Source: Ancylobacter dichloromethanicus
GTDB lineage: Bacteria > Pseudomonadota > Alphaproteobacteria > Rhizobiales > Xanthobacteraceae
Assembly: GCF_018390645.1 (NCBI RefSeq)
Contig: NZ_JAHBGC010000064.1
Span: 62,001-126,000, forward strand
Reading direction: 5' to 3'
Length of the DNA stretch: 64,000 nt
The notes under the pieces were generated by a model that saw only the letters and a program-made list of their open reading frames with translations, made no database searches and had not been told where the DNA came from. The first letter of the stretch is position 1, and every line of letters starts with the position of its first letter. Position numbers and translations under genes: made by a program. Of this stretch, positions 46,199 to 55,679 are shown piece by piece.

Positions 46199-46600
46199 TC
46201 AGCCGCAGGAGATGAGATCGTCGTTGCGCGGCGTGACAGGCGTGTGGCCGGAGGGGCGGCCGGCGCGCGCGGCCTGTGCGGCGTCCTGACGGGCGGCCTC
46301 GCGCAGCGCGTCGCGCATCGACATGCGGCGGGCGGCGCGGCGCTCGACCGAGCGGACCACGAGCACGGCGGTCGGGTCCTGCCAGAGCGGGCCGGACGAG
46401 GCGTCGCGCAGATCGGCCCGGGTCAGGCCGATGTCGCGCAGCATGCGGTCGTCGAACTCGCCGAGCTGGGCGAGATGACGCCGGCTGGCGACCGCCTTGA
46501 TGAACTGGACGCTACCCGTGAACGCGGCGATCAGCAGACCGCTCGCCGCGGTACCGAACGAGGAGAACGCGGTTCTCCGGACTTCGCCAAGATACGACAT
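46199..46600 (-). CDS. DUF1127 domain protein
   Basis: Product of 133 residues. The DUF1127 (YjiS-like) segment lies at about 38-78 (RRHLAQLGEFDDRMLRDIGLTRADL), an Arg-rich helical module that in other Alphaproteobacteria binds RNA and influences phosphate and carbon metabolism. A hydrophobic patch precedes it and an Arg/Ala-rich tail follows. The start at 46600 has a perfect GGAGGT (46605-46610); two upstream starts do not. It is divergent from a LysR regulator and ends at a strong terminator, so it forms its own unit. Confidence 0.85.
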   Translation of the reverse strand: MSYLGEVRRTAFSSFGTAASGLLIAAFTGSVQFIKAVASRRHLAQLGEFDDRMLRDIGLTRADLRDASSGPLWQDPTAVLVVRSVERRAARRMSMRDALREAARQDAAQAARAGRPSGHTPVTPRNDDLISCG

Positions 46601-46743
46601 CGAAACCTCCATCTGTCGGCCGCGCGGCGACGACATTGGGTTTTCTGATCGCGGGCAGGCTCAGGGGCCACCCGATATCGACATCGTCCGTTCGCGGCAG
46701 GTGTGTTATGACGGGCTCCGATCAATCACACTAGCGAATGTTT

Positions 46744-46774
46744 ATGATCCGAGATATCATCAACCTTGATGATA
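46744..46774. promoter_or_regulatory. LysR-type operator candidate
   Basis: Perfect palindrome with arms TATCATCAA / TTGATGATA and a CC centre (46755-46774), containing ATC-N9-GAT, the classic LysR box. A further ATGAT (46744-46748) forms a second inverted pair with ATCAT (46756-46760). It lies 20 bases before the LysR start and on the upstream side of the divergent DUF1127 gene. Confidence 0.6.
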
Positions 46775-46793
46775 GGCCGTCGTGAGGGCTCCG

Positions 46794-47678
46794 ATGAGCG
46801 TACTGCTGGACATTGATCAATTAAGAACATTCATCGCGATTGCCGAAACAGGCAGTTTCACAAAGGCGGCCGAGGTGGTCCACAAGACCCAGTCGGCGGT
46901 CTCGATGCAGATGAAACGGCTGGAGGAACGGGTCGGCCGGGCCATCTTCGCCCGTGACGGGCGCGCCTCCCGCCTCACCGACGAGGGCGACCGGCTGCTC
47001 GATTATGCCCGCCGCATCGTCAAGCTGAACATCGAGGCGATGGCCAGCCTCGCCTCCGCCGAGCTGTCGGGCCGGGTGCGGCTCGGTGTGCCGGACGACT
47101 ATGCCGACCGCTATCTCCCCGAAATCATGGCGCGGTTCTCCGCCACCCACCCCAATGTCGAACTGACCGTGGTGTGCGACCCCTCGACCGATCTCATCGA
47201 CCGCATCGATACCGGCGATCTCGACCTCGCCATCATCACCGATTGCGAGACGATGAACCGCGAGACCGAGATCATCCGCCGCGAGCAACTGCTCTGGGTC
47301 GGCTCCACCCGTCATTCGGTGCATCTGGAAGGCCCGGTGCCGCTGGCGCTGGGGCGGCAGACCTGCAACTGGCGGCAGGAGGCGATCTCCATGCTGCAGG
47401 CCGCCGACCGGCCGTTCCGCATCCTCTACACCTCGTCCAACTCGACGGCGGTCTCGGCGGCGGTGCTGGCCGGCCTCGCCATCTCGGTGCTGCCGGAATC
47501 CGGGCTGCGGCCCGGCATGCGGGTGCTGGGGCCCTCCGACGGCTTCCCGACGCTGGCGCCGTGCCGCATCGGCCTGCTGCGCAACCGGCACGAAGCCTCG
47601 CCGCTCGCCGACGCGCTGGCCCATCACATCGTGCAGGGCCTCGACAACATCTCCGATGCGGCGATCGCGGCGGAGTAG
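46794..47678 (+). CDS. LysR-family transcriptional regulator
   Basis: Winged helix-turn-helix at about 3-62 (LLDIDQLRTFIAIAETGSFT, AAEVVHKTQSAVSMQMKRLEE), then a periplasmic-binding-protein-like effector domain. It has 294 residues from the ATG at 46794; a GTG at 46782 is also in frame. The effector is not evident. The palindrome just upstream and the divergent DUF1127 gene suggest it controls itself and that neighbour. Confidence 0.9.
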   Translation: MSVLLDIDQLRTFIAIAETGSFTKAAEVVHKTQSAVSMQMKRLEERVGRAIFARDGRASRLTDEGDRLLDYARRIVKLNIEAMASLASAELSGRVRLGVPDDYADRYLPEIMARFSATHPNVELTVVCDPSTDLIDRIDTGDLDLAIITDCETMNRETEIIRREQLLWVGSTRHSVHLEGPVPLALGRQTCNWRQEAISMLQAADRPFRILYTSSNSTAVSAAVLAGLAISVLPESGLRPGMRVLGPSDGFPTLAPCRIGLLRNRHEASPLADALAHHIVQGLDNISDAAIAAE

Positions 47679-47706
47679 CGCGCGAACGCCCTCCGGCGCC
47701 GCCCGC

Positions 47707-49077
47707 TCAGTAGGCGCACTCGTCGAAGAGCGGCTCGATCGAGCGGTTCCATTGCCCCCCATAGCGCGCCAGCAGCATCTCGGCCGGGGTGAGGCCGGCG
47801 GCGAGGCTGGCGTCGAGAGGGCCGAGGAAGCGGCTCTCGTCGCGCCCCTGGCTGTCGCGATAGTCCCGGCGGGCGAGGCCGGCGCGGGCGATTTCCACCA
47901 CCTCGCGCGCCAGATCCAGCATCGAGCGGCCGGCGATCTCCGCCTTGAAGCCGAGCCGGGGCACGTCATCGCGCAGCCTTTGCCGCTCGTCGGCGGTCCA
48001 GCCCTTGGCGAGGTCCCAGGCGGCGTCGAGACTCGTGGTGTCGTAATAAAGCCCGGTCCACAGCGCTGGCAGGGCGCACAGGTTGCGCCACGGGCCGCCA
48101 TCGGCGCCGCGCATTTCGAGGTAACGCTTCAGCCGCACCTCGGGGAAGATGGTGGAGAGGTGGTTGGCCCAGTCGGACACGGTCGCCCTCTCGCCCGGCA
48201 CCGCCGCGTGCCGGGCGGCGAGCAGGTCGTGGAAGGAGGAGCCGGCGACGTCGATATAGGTGTCGCCGCGCTTGATGAAGTACATCGGCACGTCGAGCGC
48301 GTAGTCGACATAGCGCTCGAAGCCCATGCCGTCCTCGAAGGCGAAGGGCAGCATGCCGGCGCGGTTGTTGTCGGTGTCACGCCAGACCTCCGAGCGGAAG
48401 GAAAGGAAGCCGTTCGGCTTGCCTTCCGTGAACGGCGAATTGGCGAACAGGGCGGTGGCCACCGGCTGCAAAGCGAGGCCGACGCGCAGCTTCTTCACCA
48501 TGTCGGCTTCCGAGCCGAAATCGAGGTTCACCTGCACGGTGCAGGTGCGGAACATCATGTCGAGGCCGTGCGTGCCGACCTTCGGCATGTAGTTCGCCAT
48601 GATCCTGTAGCGGCCCTTGGGCATGACCGGGGTCTGCGCCAGCGTCCATTTCGGGCTCATGCCGAGGCCGAGGAAGCCGAAGCCGAGCGGCGTCGCCACC
48701 TCGCGCACCTGTTCGAGATGGCTGTTCACCTCCGCGCAGGTCTCGTGGACGGTGACCAGCGGCGCGCCGGAAAGCTCGAACTGCCCGCCCGGTTCCAACG
48801 AAATGGCGCCGCCGCCGACATTGTCGGCGAGGCCGATGATGGTCTCGCCCTCCATGATCGGTTCCCAGCAGTTCAGCGCCTGCATGCCCTCCAGCAGCGC
48901 GCGGATGCCGTTTTCGCCCTCATAGGGAACGGGATCGTGACCCCTCAGCGTGAAGGGGAACTTCTCGTGCTCGGTGCCGACGCGGAACTTCGACGGCGCC
49001 TTGCAGCCGGCCTCGAACCACGCGACGAGTTCGTCGCGGCATTCGATGGGCTGCGTATCGATCTGGTCTCGCGCCAT
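47707..49077 (-). CDS. gshA: glutamate-cysteine ligase
   Basis: First enzyme of glutathione synthesis, of the alphaproteobacterial/plant type, 455 residues. Typical motifs are FRVGTEHEKFPF (ATP and metal site), SLEPGGQFELSG, the PLGFGFLGLGMSPKW segment, and MANYMPKVGTHGLDMMFRTCTVQ. The start at 49077 (MARDQIDTQPIE) fits the family. In several relatives gshA sits next to rsmE; here it is 34 kb away, beside a second ligase of the GCS superfamily. Confidence 0.95.
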   Translation of the reverse strand: MARDQIDTQPIECRDELVAWFEAGCKAPSKFRVGTEHEKFPFTLRGHDPVPYEGENGIRALLEGMQALNCWEPIMEGETIIGLADNVGGGAISLEPGGQFELSGAPLVTVHETCAEVNSHLEQVREVATPLGFGFLGLGMSPKWTLAQTPVMPKGRYRIMANYMPKVGTHGLDMMFRTCTVQVNLDFGSEADMVKKLRVGLALQPVATALFANSPFTEGKPNGFLSFRSEVWRDTDNNRAGMLPFAFEDGMGFERYVDYALDVPMYFIKRGDTYIDVAGSSFHDLLAARHAAVPGERATVSDWANHLSTIFPEVRLKRYLEMRGADGGPWRNLCALPALWTGLYYDTTSLDAAWDLAKGWTADERQRLRDDVPRLGFKAEIAGRSMLDLAREVVEIARAGLARRDYRDSQGRDESRFLGPLDASLAAGLTPAEMLLARYGGQWNRSIEPLFDECAY

Positions 49078-49207
49078 AGGAAACTCCGGCCGGCATGCTG
49101 GGCGCGAGACCATACACAGGCGCAGGCGCGGCGCAAATCACGGTAACTACCGACCGAAAACGGGGATTGCGGCGCCGTATATCACCACCCCCCGGCTTAC
49201 GCAGCGT

Positions 49208-50341
49208 CTACTGCGCCGAGGCGTGGGTGAGCCAGGTCTTCACCGCATTGAGCGCCTCGTTGCGGTTGCCGGTGCGGTGGGCGGCCTCCTGATAGACCGC
49301 GATCTGAATGTCGGCGCTGGTGCCGCCCGTGATGATGGTGCGCAGATGGTCGAGTTCCGGCCGGCCGCCGAGCGCCTCGGCATCGTCGGTGAGCTGGTCG
49401 ATCAGCGTCTCCACCGCCTGCGCCACGGGAATCGCCTCGCGCGCGCGGCGGTCGACGAAGCTGCCATGGATGCCGTAGCGCTGCGCCCGCCACTTGTTCT
49501 CCACCGCAATGGCGCGGTCGACCGCGTCGATGCCGGCATTGAGCTTCGGGTCGCGCACGAGGTGGCGCACCAGCGCCCGGTAGAGCGCGGCGATGGCGAC
49601 CGAATCCTCCACCCGGGTGCAGCTGTCGGGCGCGCGCAGCTCCAGCGTCGGGTGCTTTTCCGACGGGCGGATGGTCCACCAGACATAGCTCGAATCGCGA
49701 ATCGCCCGCGCCGCCACCAGCGCGTCGACATAGTCCCGGTAGTCCTTCGCGCTCTCGAACAGCTCCGGCAGGCCGGTGCGCGGCAGCTCGTCATAGGCGG
49801 CGAGCCGATAGCCCATCAGGCCGGTGCGCTTGGATTCCCAGAAGGGCGAGGAGGTCGACAGCGCCACGAAGACCGGGAGATAGGGCAGGATGCGGCGCAT
49901 CACGTCGATGCGCTGGTCGGCGTCGGGCAGTTCGACATGCACATGCATGCCGCACAGCATGTTGCGCTCGCCGAGCATCTGCAAATCGTGCATCACCCCG
50001 TCATAGCGCTGCGTCGGCGTGCGCTTGCCGGTCTGCCAGCTGGCGGTGGGATGGGTGCCGGCGGCGATGAAGGCGAGGTCGAAGCCCTCGCTCACCTCGG
50101 CGAGGGACCGGCGCAGACCGTGCAACTCGCGCCTTGCGTCGGCGGCGCTGCCATGGGGACGGGTCATCACCTCGATCTGCGACTGCAGCAACTCGCCGGA
50201 GACCGCCTTGCCGAGCGAATCGCGCACCTTGCCCATGAAGGCCGGCGGGACCCGCCGCAGGGCGCTCTTGGTCTCGCTCTCGACGATGAAATATTCTTCC
50301 TCGATGCCGATGCGGTAGTCTTCCGTCCTGGCTTCAGACAT
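49208..50341 (-). CDS. ybdK: YbdK-type carboxylate-amine ligase (GCS2 family)
   Basis: Glutamate-cysteine-ligase-fold enzyme, 377 residues from the ATG at 50341 with GGAAGGAC upstream. Family motifs: [27 protein letters not shown], the [12 protein letters not shown] block, and [12 protein letters not shown]. coli YbdK has only weak gamma-glutamylcysteine synthetase activity and its real substrate is unsettled. It lies upstream of gshA on the same strand with a 130-base gap. Confidence 0.9.
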   Translation of the reverse strand: MSEARTEDYRIGIEEEYFIVESETKSALRRVPPAFMGKVRDSLGKAVSGELLQSQIEVMTRPHGSAADARRELHGLRRSLAEVSEGFDLAFIAAGTHPTASWQTGKRTPTQRYDGVMHDLQMLGERNMLCGMHVHVELPDADQRIDVMRRILPYLPVFVALSTSSPFWESKRTGLMGYRLAAYDELPRTGLPELFESAKDYRDYVDALVAARAIRDSSYVWWTIRPSEKHPTLELRAPDSCTRVEDSVAIAALYRALVRHLVRDPKLNAGIDAVDRAIAVENKWRAQRYGIHGSFVDRRAREAIPVAQAVETLIDQLTDDAEALGGRPELDHLRTIITGGTSADIQIAVYQEAAHRTGNRNEALNAVKTWLTHASAQ

Positions 50342-50906
50342 GGCGTCCTTCCCCGCATTCATTCCCCATGGCGCATCCCGTCTCAGCTTAGCCGACACAG
50401 AATCAATCAGCCGCGCGTTGCGACGAGGCATGATGCAAAAGTAAGACCGGAATATGACCTATGAAAATGTCATATAAATAGGGAGTTGTATTTCAATTAT
50501 TGCTCTGTAAGTAAAATTTAAACTTGCAATATCGAAAATTCCTCCGCAACCTCCCCTAGCGGCATAGCGGGCGGCAACCCCGCCAGGAGCCGGCTGGGCA
50601 GCACTTCCGCCCGCCTCGTTGCGGAAGGATCGCAGGCCAGTTCCGGAACGTCGTCGGTATCGCGATGGTCGATCCCGGCTCTCGGGCTGCGGCCGGGACG
50701 ACGGCCCTCCAGCGGACTTTCCAACCCGTTCCAACGCATGGAACCGGCGCGGGTTCCACGCGGTAAGGATCGACCCGCTTTCACCCCTGTTCACGGTGGC
50801 ATCGCGCAAAATACACGTCATTGCCCGCCGATGGCCGGCATTTGCGAAAGAACCCCCTGACGAGCCGGTGCGAGAGTGAATCGTCTTTGGCGAGGAGAAC
50901 CGCGCA
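50342..50906. other. 565-base intergenic region, partly AT-rich
   Basis: Between the divergent ybdK and RND operon. Bases about 50430-50560 are strikingly AT-rich for this genome and include an inverted repeat ATATGAC (50452-50458) / GTCATAT (50469-50475) overlapping a TATAAA stretch. Further right, 50719-50760 repeats GTTCC/GGAAC in both orientations. Promoters and a regulator site for one or both flanking units probably lie here. I see no convincing gene. Confidence 0.5.
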
Positions 50907-52055
50907 ATGCTGGATGCCCGGCGCTGGCGTTGGCCCGCCATTGCAACATTTCTGACGGTCGCCCTCGCGGCTTCGGCCTATGGGTCATGGCGCGCCTCCG
51001 GCCGCTCACTGGCGGAACAGCCGCCTCCCCCGCCGGTTCCCGTGGAAACCGCCCGCGTCGTGCGGCGCGACGTGCAGGTCCACCTCACCGGCATCGGCAC
51101 GGTCACGCCCTTCAACACCGTTACGGTCCGCTCGCGCGTCGATGGCGAATTGCAGCAGGTGCTGTTCCGCGAAGGGCAGGACATCCGCAAGGGCGACCTC
51201 ATCGCCGTCATCGACCCGCGCCTGTTTCAGGCGACACTCGACCAGGCCAAGGCGAAACTCGCGCAGGACGAGGCCTCGCTCGCCAATGCGCGGCTCAATC
51301 TCGGCCGCGACACCAAGCTCGGCAAGGATGCCTTTGCGAGCCAGCAGATGATCGACAATGAGAGCAGCAGCGTCGATCAGTTCGTCGCCCAGATCGCGCA
51401 GGACAGGGCGATGATCGACAACGCTCAGACCCAGCTTTCCTATACGCACATCACGTCGCCGATCGACGGGCGGGCGGGCATCCGGCTGGTCGACCAGGGC
51501 AACATCGTCCACGCGGCGGATGCGGGCGGCCTCGTCGTCATCAACCAGATCCATCCGATCAGCGTCATCTCGACCCTGCCGCAGACCGATGTACCGGCGA
51601 TCCGCGCCGCGCTCGCCGCCGGCAAGGTGCAGGCACTGGCGACCTCGCACGAGGACGGCTCGACGCTCGATGTCGGAAGCGTGGAACTGATCGACAACCA
51701 AATCGACCCGCAGAGCGGCACGGTGCGGCTCAAATCGGTCTTTCCCAACAGGAACGACGCGCTCTGGCCCGGCCAGTTCGTGGATGTGCAGACGCTCGTG
51801 GCCACGCTCAGCCACGTGCTGACGGTGCCATCCGATGCGGTGCAGCGCGGGCCGGACGGCCCGTATGTCTATGTCGTCGCAGACGCGGACACCGTCGCCG
51901 CCGCGCCGGTGAAGGTCGGCCAGATCGCGGACCATGTCGCCGTCATCGAGGACGGGCTCGCCGAAGGCCAGCAGGTGGTGGTGCGCGGCCAGTACCGGCT
52001 GGCACCGGGCGCCCGCGTCGCACCATCGACGCCCGCCGCCCCGGCCGGGAGCTGA
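50907..52055 (+). CDS. RND efflux periplasmic adaptor (MdtA-like)
   Basis: Membrane fusion protein, 382 residues. An N-terminal signal anchor (about 8-30, WPAIATFLTVALAASAYGSW) is followed by a Pro-rich spacer, a lipoyl half-motif (GIGTVTPFNTVTVRSRVDGEL), an alpha-hairpin (about 105-170), the second lipoyl half (LSYTHITSPIDGRAG) and a beta-barrel. It couples the inner-membrane pump to an outer-membrane channel. GAGGAG precedes the ATG. It is cotranscribed with the pump gene 5 bases later. No TolC-like gene is present in this window. Confidence 0.92.
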   Translation: MLDARRWRWPAIATFLTVALAASAYGSWRASGRSLAEQPPPPPVPVETARVVRRDVQVHLTGIGTVTPFNTVTVRSRVDGELQQVLFREGQDIRKGDLIAVIDPRLFQATLDQAKAKLAQDEASLANARLNLGRDTKLGKDAFASQQMIDNESSSVDQFVAQIAQDRAMIDNAQTQLSYTHITSPIDGRAGIRLVDQGNIVHAADAGGLVVINQIHPISVISTLPQTDVPAIRAALAAGKVQALATSHEDGSTLDVGSVELIDNQIDPQSGTVRLKSVFPNRNDALWPGQFVDVQTLVATLSHVLTVPSDAVQRGPDGPYVYVVADADTVAAAPVKVGQIADHVAVIEDGLAEGQQVVVRGQYRLAPGARVAPSTPAAPAGS

Positions 52056-52060
52056 CGCCG

Positions 52061-55000
52061 GTGTCGCTATCCTCCTGGTTCATTCGCCACCCTGTCGGCA
52101 CCTCGCTGCTGATGGCCGGGATTCTGCTGCTGGGCGCGGCGAGCTTCCCCTATTTGCCGGTCGCGCCGCTGCCGGACGTCGATTTCCCGACCCTTCAGGT
52201 CTCCACCCAGCTCCCCGGGGCGAGCCCGGAGATCGTGGCCTCTTCGGTGACGCAGCCGCTGGAGCGGCAGTTCGGCGAAATTCCGGGCGTGGCGCAGATG
52301 ACCTCCGTCTCCACGCTCGGCAATTCGTCGATCACGCTGCAGTTCAACCTCGGCGTCGACATCAATGGTGCGGCGCAGGACGTGCAGACCGCCATCAACG
52401 CCGCCGGCGGCCAGCTTCCGACCGACCTTCCCTCCCCTCCCACCTATCGCAAGGTGAACCCGGCCGATCCACCGATTCTGGTGCTGGCGCTCACCTCGAA
52501 GACGCTGCCGATCACCCAGGTCGACGACTTCGCCGAAAATGTGCTGGAGCAGCACGTCAGCCAGATCGACGGGGTGGGGCAGGTCCGCGTCTTCGGGCAG
52601 CAGAAGCCTTCCGTGCGCATCCAGGTCGATCCCGCCAAGGTGGCCAATCTCGGCCTGTCGCTGGAAGACATAAGGCAGGCCATCGTCTCCACCACGGTCA
52701 ACGCCCCCAAGGGGACGGTCCAGGGCCGGCACCGCACCTTCACACTCTACGACAACGACCAATTGACCTCCGCCGCGCCCTGGCTCGATGCCATCCTCGC
52801 CTTCCGCAACGGCGCGCCGGTGCGGGTCCGCGACATCGGCACCGCCGTCGACGCGCCGGAGAACAACCAGCTCGCGGCGTGGTCGAACGGCCGGCAGGCC
52901 ATCATCATGCCGGTGTTCAAGCTGCCGGGCGCCAATGTCATCGGCACCGTCCAGCAGATCAAGGCCACGCTGCCGCGCCTCATGGCGGGGGCGCCGGCCG
53001 GTATCGACCTCGAAATCCTCAGCGACCGCACCGGCACCATCCGGGCTTCGGTGGACGACGTGGAAAAGACGCTTGTCATCACCATCGTCCTCGTGGTGGC
53101 GGTGATCTTCGTCTTCCTGCGCAGTCTCTGGGCGACGCTTATCCCGTCGATCGCCGTGCCGCTCGCGATCGTCGGCACCTTCGCGGCGATGTACGGGCTG
53201 GGCTACAGCCTCGACAATCTCTCGCTGATGGGGCTCTCCATCGCGGTCGGCTTCGTCGTCGACGACGCCATCGTGATGCTGGAGAACATCGAGCGTCATC
53301 TGGAGATGGGCAAGACGCCGCTACAGGCGGCGCTGGACGGTTCGGCCGAGATCGGCTTCACCATCCTGTCCATCAGCCTGTCGCTGATCGCGGTGTTCAT
53401 CCCGCTGCTGCTGATGGGCGGGCTGGTGGGACGGCTGTTCCGCGAATTCGCGGTCACGGTGACGATCACCATCGCCGTTTCCGCCTTCGTCTCGCTCACC
53501 CTGACGCCGACCATGTGCGCGCTGTTTCTCCAGCCAAGGGCGAAGGAGGCGAAGCCCCATGGCCGGCTCTACCGCCTCTCGGAAGGCGCCTTCGATGCCC
53601 TGCTCGCGGGCTATCGCGCCACGCTCGACGTCGCGCTCGACCACCGGCGGGCGACGCTGGCGCTGTTTCTCGCCGCGGTCATGGCGACCGGCGTGCTGTT
53701 CTATTACATCCCGAAGGGCTTCTTTCCGCTTCAGGACACCGGCCTCATCATCGGCGTCTCCGAGGCGGCGCAGGACATTTCCTTCAGCGAGATGGTCAAA
53801 CGCCAGCAGGCGCTCGGCGCGATCGTCGCCGCCGATCCCGATGTCGCGACCGTCGGCATGGGGATTGGCGCCGGCGCCGGCCAGACCGTGAACAATGGCC
53901 GGATGTTCATCACCCTGAAGCCGCGCGATGAGCGCAAGGCCTCCGCCTTCCAGATCATCGACCGGCTGAACGCCAAGCTCGCTCATGTCGAGGGCGCCGC
54001 ACTGTTCCTGCAGGCGGCGCAGGACCTCAATGTCGGCGGCAGGGTCTCGCGCACCCAGTTCCAGTACACGCTGCAGGACGGCGATATCGACGAACTGAAC
54101 GAATGGGCGCCCAAGCTGCTGGCAAAGCTCAAGACGCTGCCGGAACTGAGCGGCCTCGCCAGCGACCAGCAGAACGGCGGCACCACGCTCACCCTGACCA
54201 TCAACCGCGACCAGGCGGAAACGCTCGGTATCAGCCCCACCGATATCGACAACACGCTCTACGACGCCTTCGGCCAGCGTCAGGTGGCGCAGTATTTCAC
54301 CCAGCTCAACAGCTATCACGTCATTCTCGAACTGCGTCCCGATCTGCAGAACTCGCCCCGCGCGCTCGACGCGATCTATCTCCGATCGCCGCTTACCGGC
54401 CAGCAGGTGCCGCTCAGCGTGCTGGCCAAGTGGACCTCGCTGCCGACCAGCTTCCTGTCCATCAACCACCAGTCGCAATTCCCGTCGGTCACGCTGTCCT
54501 TCAATCTGGCCCCCGGCGTCGCACTGGGCGATGCGGTGGCGGCGATCCACAATGCCGAAGCCGAGATCGGCATCCCGGCGACGCTGCAGGGCGCCTTCCA
54601 GGGCAACGCCCAGGCCTTCCGGGATTCGCTCGCCAGCGAACCCTGGCTGGTCGCGGCGGCGTTGCTGGTGATCTACATCATCCTCGGCGTGCTCTATGAG
54701 AGCTATATCCATCCCCTGACCATCCTCTCGACGCTGCCCTCGGCCGGGCTCGGGGCGCTGATCATGCTGTGGATGTTCGGTTTCGACTTCTCGATCATCG
54801 CGCTGGTGGGGGTGATCCTGCTCATCGGCATCGTGAAGAAGAACGGCATCATGATCGTCGACTTCGCGATCGAGCGTGAGCGCATGGAGGGCATGTCGCC
54901 GCACGATGCCATTCGCGAGGCCTGCCTGCTGCGCTTCCGGCCCATCCTCATGACGACCTTCGCCGCGCTGCTCGCCGGCGTGCCGCTGATGCTCGGTCAC

Positions 55001-55189
55001 GGCACCGGCTCGGAACTGCGTCAGCCGCTGGGTTACGCCATCGTGGGCGGGCTGGTGGTGAGCCAGCTTCTCACCCTCTACACCACGCCGGTCATCTATC
55101 TCGCGCTCGACAGGCTCGCGTCCCGCAGGGTCGGCCGGAACTCGACGGAATCGCCGGCCGTGCCCCAGCCGGGCCCCACGCCGTCATAG
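52061..55189 (+). CDS. RND multidrug efflux permease (MdtB/MdtC-like)
   Basis: Proton-driven inner-membrane pump, 1042 residues with twelve predicted helices and two large periplasmic loops. It resembles MdtB/MdtC (SSWFIRHPVGTSLLMAGILL at the start, PTMCALFLQP in the middle). Helix 4 reads SIAVGFVVDDAIVMLENIERH, including the paired Asp residues of the proton relay. A single permease gene follows the adaptor, whereas E. coli has two. The GTG start is 5 bases after the adaptor stop. The last 20 or so residues are unusual because they cross into a gene fragment. Confidence 0.93.
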   Translation: MSLSSWFIRHPVGTSLLMAGILLLGAASFPYLPVAPLPDVDFPTLQVSTQLPGASPEIVASSVTQPLERQFGEIPGVAQMTSVSTLGNSSITLQFNLGVDINGAAQDVQTAINAAGGQLPTDLPSPPTYRKVNPADPPILVLALTSKTLPITQVDDFAENVLEQHVSQIDGVGQVRVFGQQKPSVRIQVDPAKVANLGLSLEDIRQAIVSTTVNAPKGTVQGRHRTFTLYDNDQLTSAAPWLDAILAFRNGAPVRVRDIGTAVDAPENNQLAAWSNGRQAIIMPVFKLPGANVIGTVQQIKATLPRLMAGAPAGIDLEILSDRTGTIRASVDDVEKTLVITIVLVVAVIFVFLRSLWATLIPSIAVPLAIVGTFAAMYGLGYSLDNLSLMGLSIAVGFVVDDAIVMLENIERHLEMGKTPLQAALDGSAEIGFTILSISLSLIAVFIPLLLMGGLVGRLFREFAVTVTITIAVSAFVSLTLTPTMCALFLQPRAKEAKPHGRLYRLSEGAFDALLAGYRATLDVALDHRRATLALFLAAVMATGVLFYYIPKGFFPLQDTGLIIGVSEAAQDISFSEMVKRQQALGAIVAADPDVATVGMGIGAGAGQTVNNGRMFITLKPRDERKASAFQIIDRLNAKLAHVEGAALFLQAAQDLNVGGRVSRTQFQYTLQDGDIDELNEWAPKLLAKLKTLPELSGLASDQQNGGTTLTLTINRDQAETLGISPTDIDNTLYDAFGQRQVAQYFTQLNSYHVILELRPDLQNSPRALDAIYLRSPLTGQQVPLSVLAKWTSLPTSFLSINHQSQFPSVTLSFNLAPGVALGDAVAAIHNAEAEIGIPATLQGAFQGNAQAFRDSLASEPWLVAAALLVIYIILGVLYESYIHPLTILSTLPSAGLGALIMLWMFGFDFSIIALVGVILLIGIVKKNGIMIVDFAIERERMEGMSPHDAIREACLLRFRPILMTTFAALLAGVPLMLGHGTGSELRQPLGYAIVGGLVVSQLLTLYTTPVIYLALDRLASRRVGRNSTESPAVPQPGPTPS

Positions 55190-55506
55190 TCGGCCTGACC
55201 GAGGCGGAGGACGCGCAAGTCGCCTGCCTCGCCGAGACCACCGGCGGACGCTCTGTCACGGCCTCGAACGCCAATGCCCTGCGCGACGCGCTGACCGCGA
55301 CCGTGGCCGCGCCGGCACCGCCTCCCGCACCAAAACCCGCCGCTCCCACCGCCACCCCGAGCGCGCCGGACAGCGCCCCTGCGCGATCCATGCTGGCCGT
55401 CGGCCCGGGCGGGAAGACATGGTTGTCGCGATTCCAAATCTCCGCCTTAGGCGACGCAGAGTTCATGCGGCATTTGCGAACAAAATTCATGTTTTCCTTG
55501 CCGTAG
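55177..55506 (+). pseudogene. C-terminal fragment of a von Willebrand factor A-domain protein
   Basis: In the frame starting at 55177 the translation VIVGLTEAEDAQVACLAETT, then GGRSVTASNANALRDAL, reads like the end of a VWA domain in secreted alphaproteobacterial VWA proteins. A Pro/Ala linker follows, then an unrelated end at 55506. The upstream part of such a gene is missing: the frame runs into the RND permease, overlapping it by 13 bases. It has no start codon or ribosome-binding site of its own. I read it as a remnant left by rearrangement; homology is judged by eye. Confidence 0.55.
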
Positions 55507-55553
55507 AAGGGCCCTCTTTCTTCGCACTCGCAACATATCGGGGATATGGCTCT

Positions 55554-55571
55554 TTACGTCAAAAGACGTAA
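55554..55571. promoter_or_regulatory. operator-like palindrome upstream of arcD
   Basis: TTACGTC aaaa GACGTAA, perfect seven-base arms with a four-base centre, about 108 bases before the antiporter start. Length and symmetry resemble sites of CRP/FNR-type regulators, though the half-site is not the standard TTGAT. Arginine deiminase operons are commonly controlled by such regulators. Confidence 0.45.
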
Positions 55572-55679
55572 GATCGGAGCTGCACGACAACAATTGGGAC
55601 TCCCGGCCCATTTCTTGAGTTGTCTGCGGGTCTAACGGGTTGCACGCACCACGCTTCCTTCTTTTCCAAGAGGCGCAAC

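Noticed and set aside
50619-50879. An 86-codon frame before the RND adaptor
   Set aside because: It is Arg/Pro/Ser-rich with no initiation signal and overlaps inverted repeats. It is more likely part of the regulatory region.
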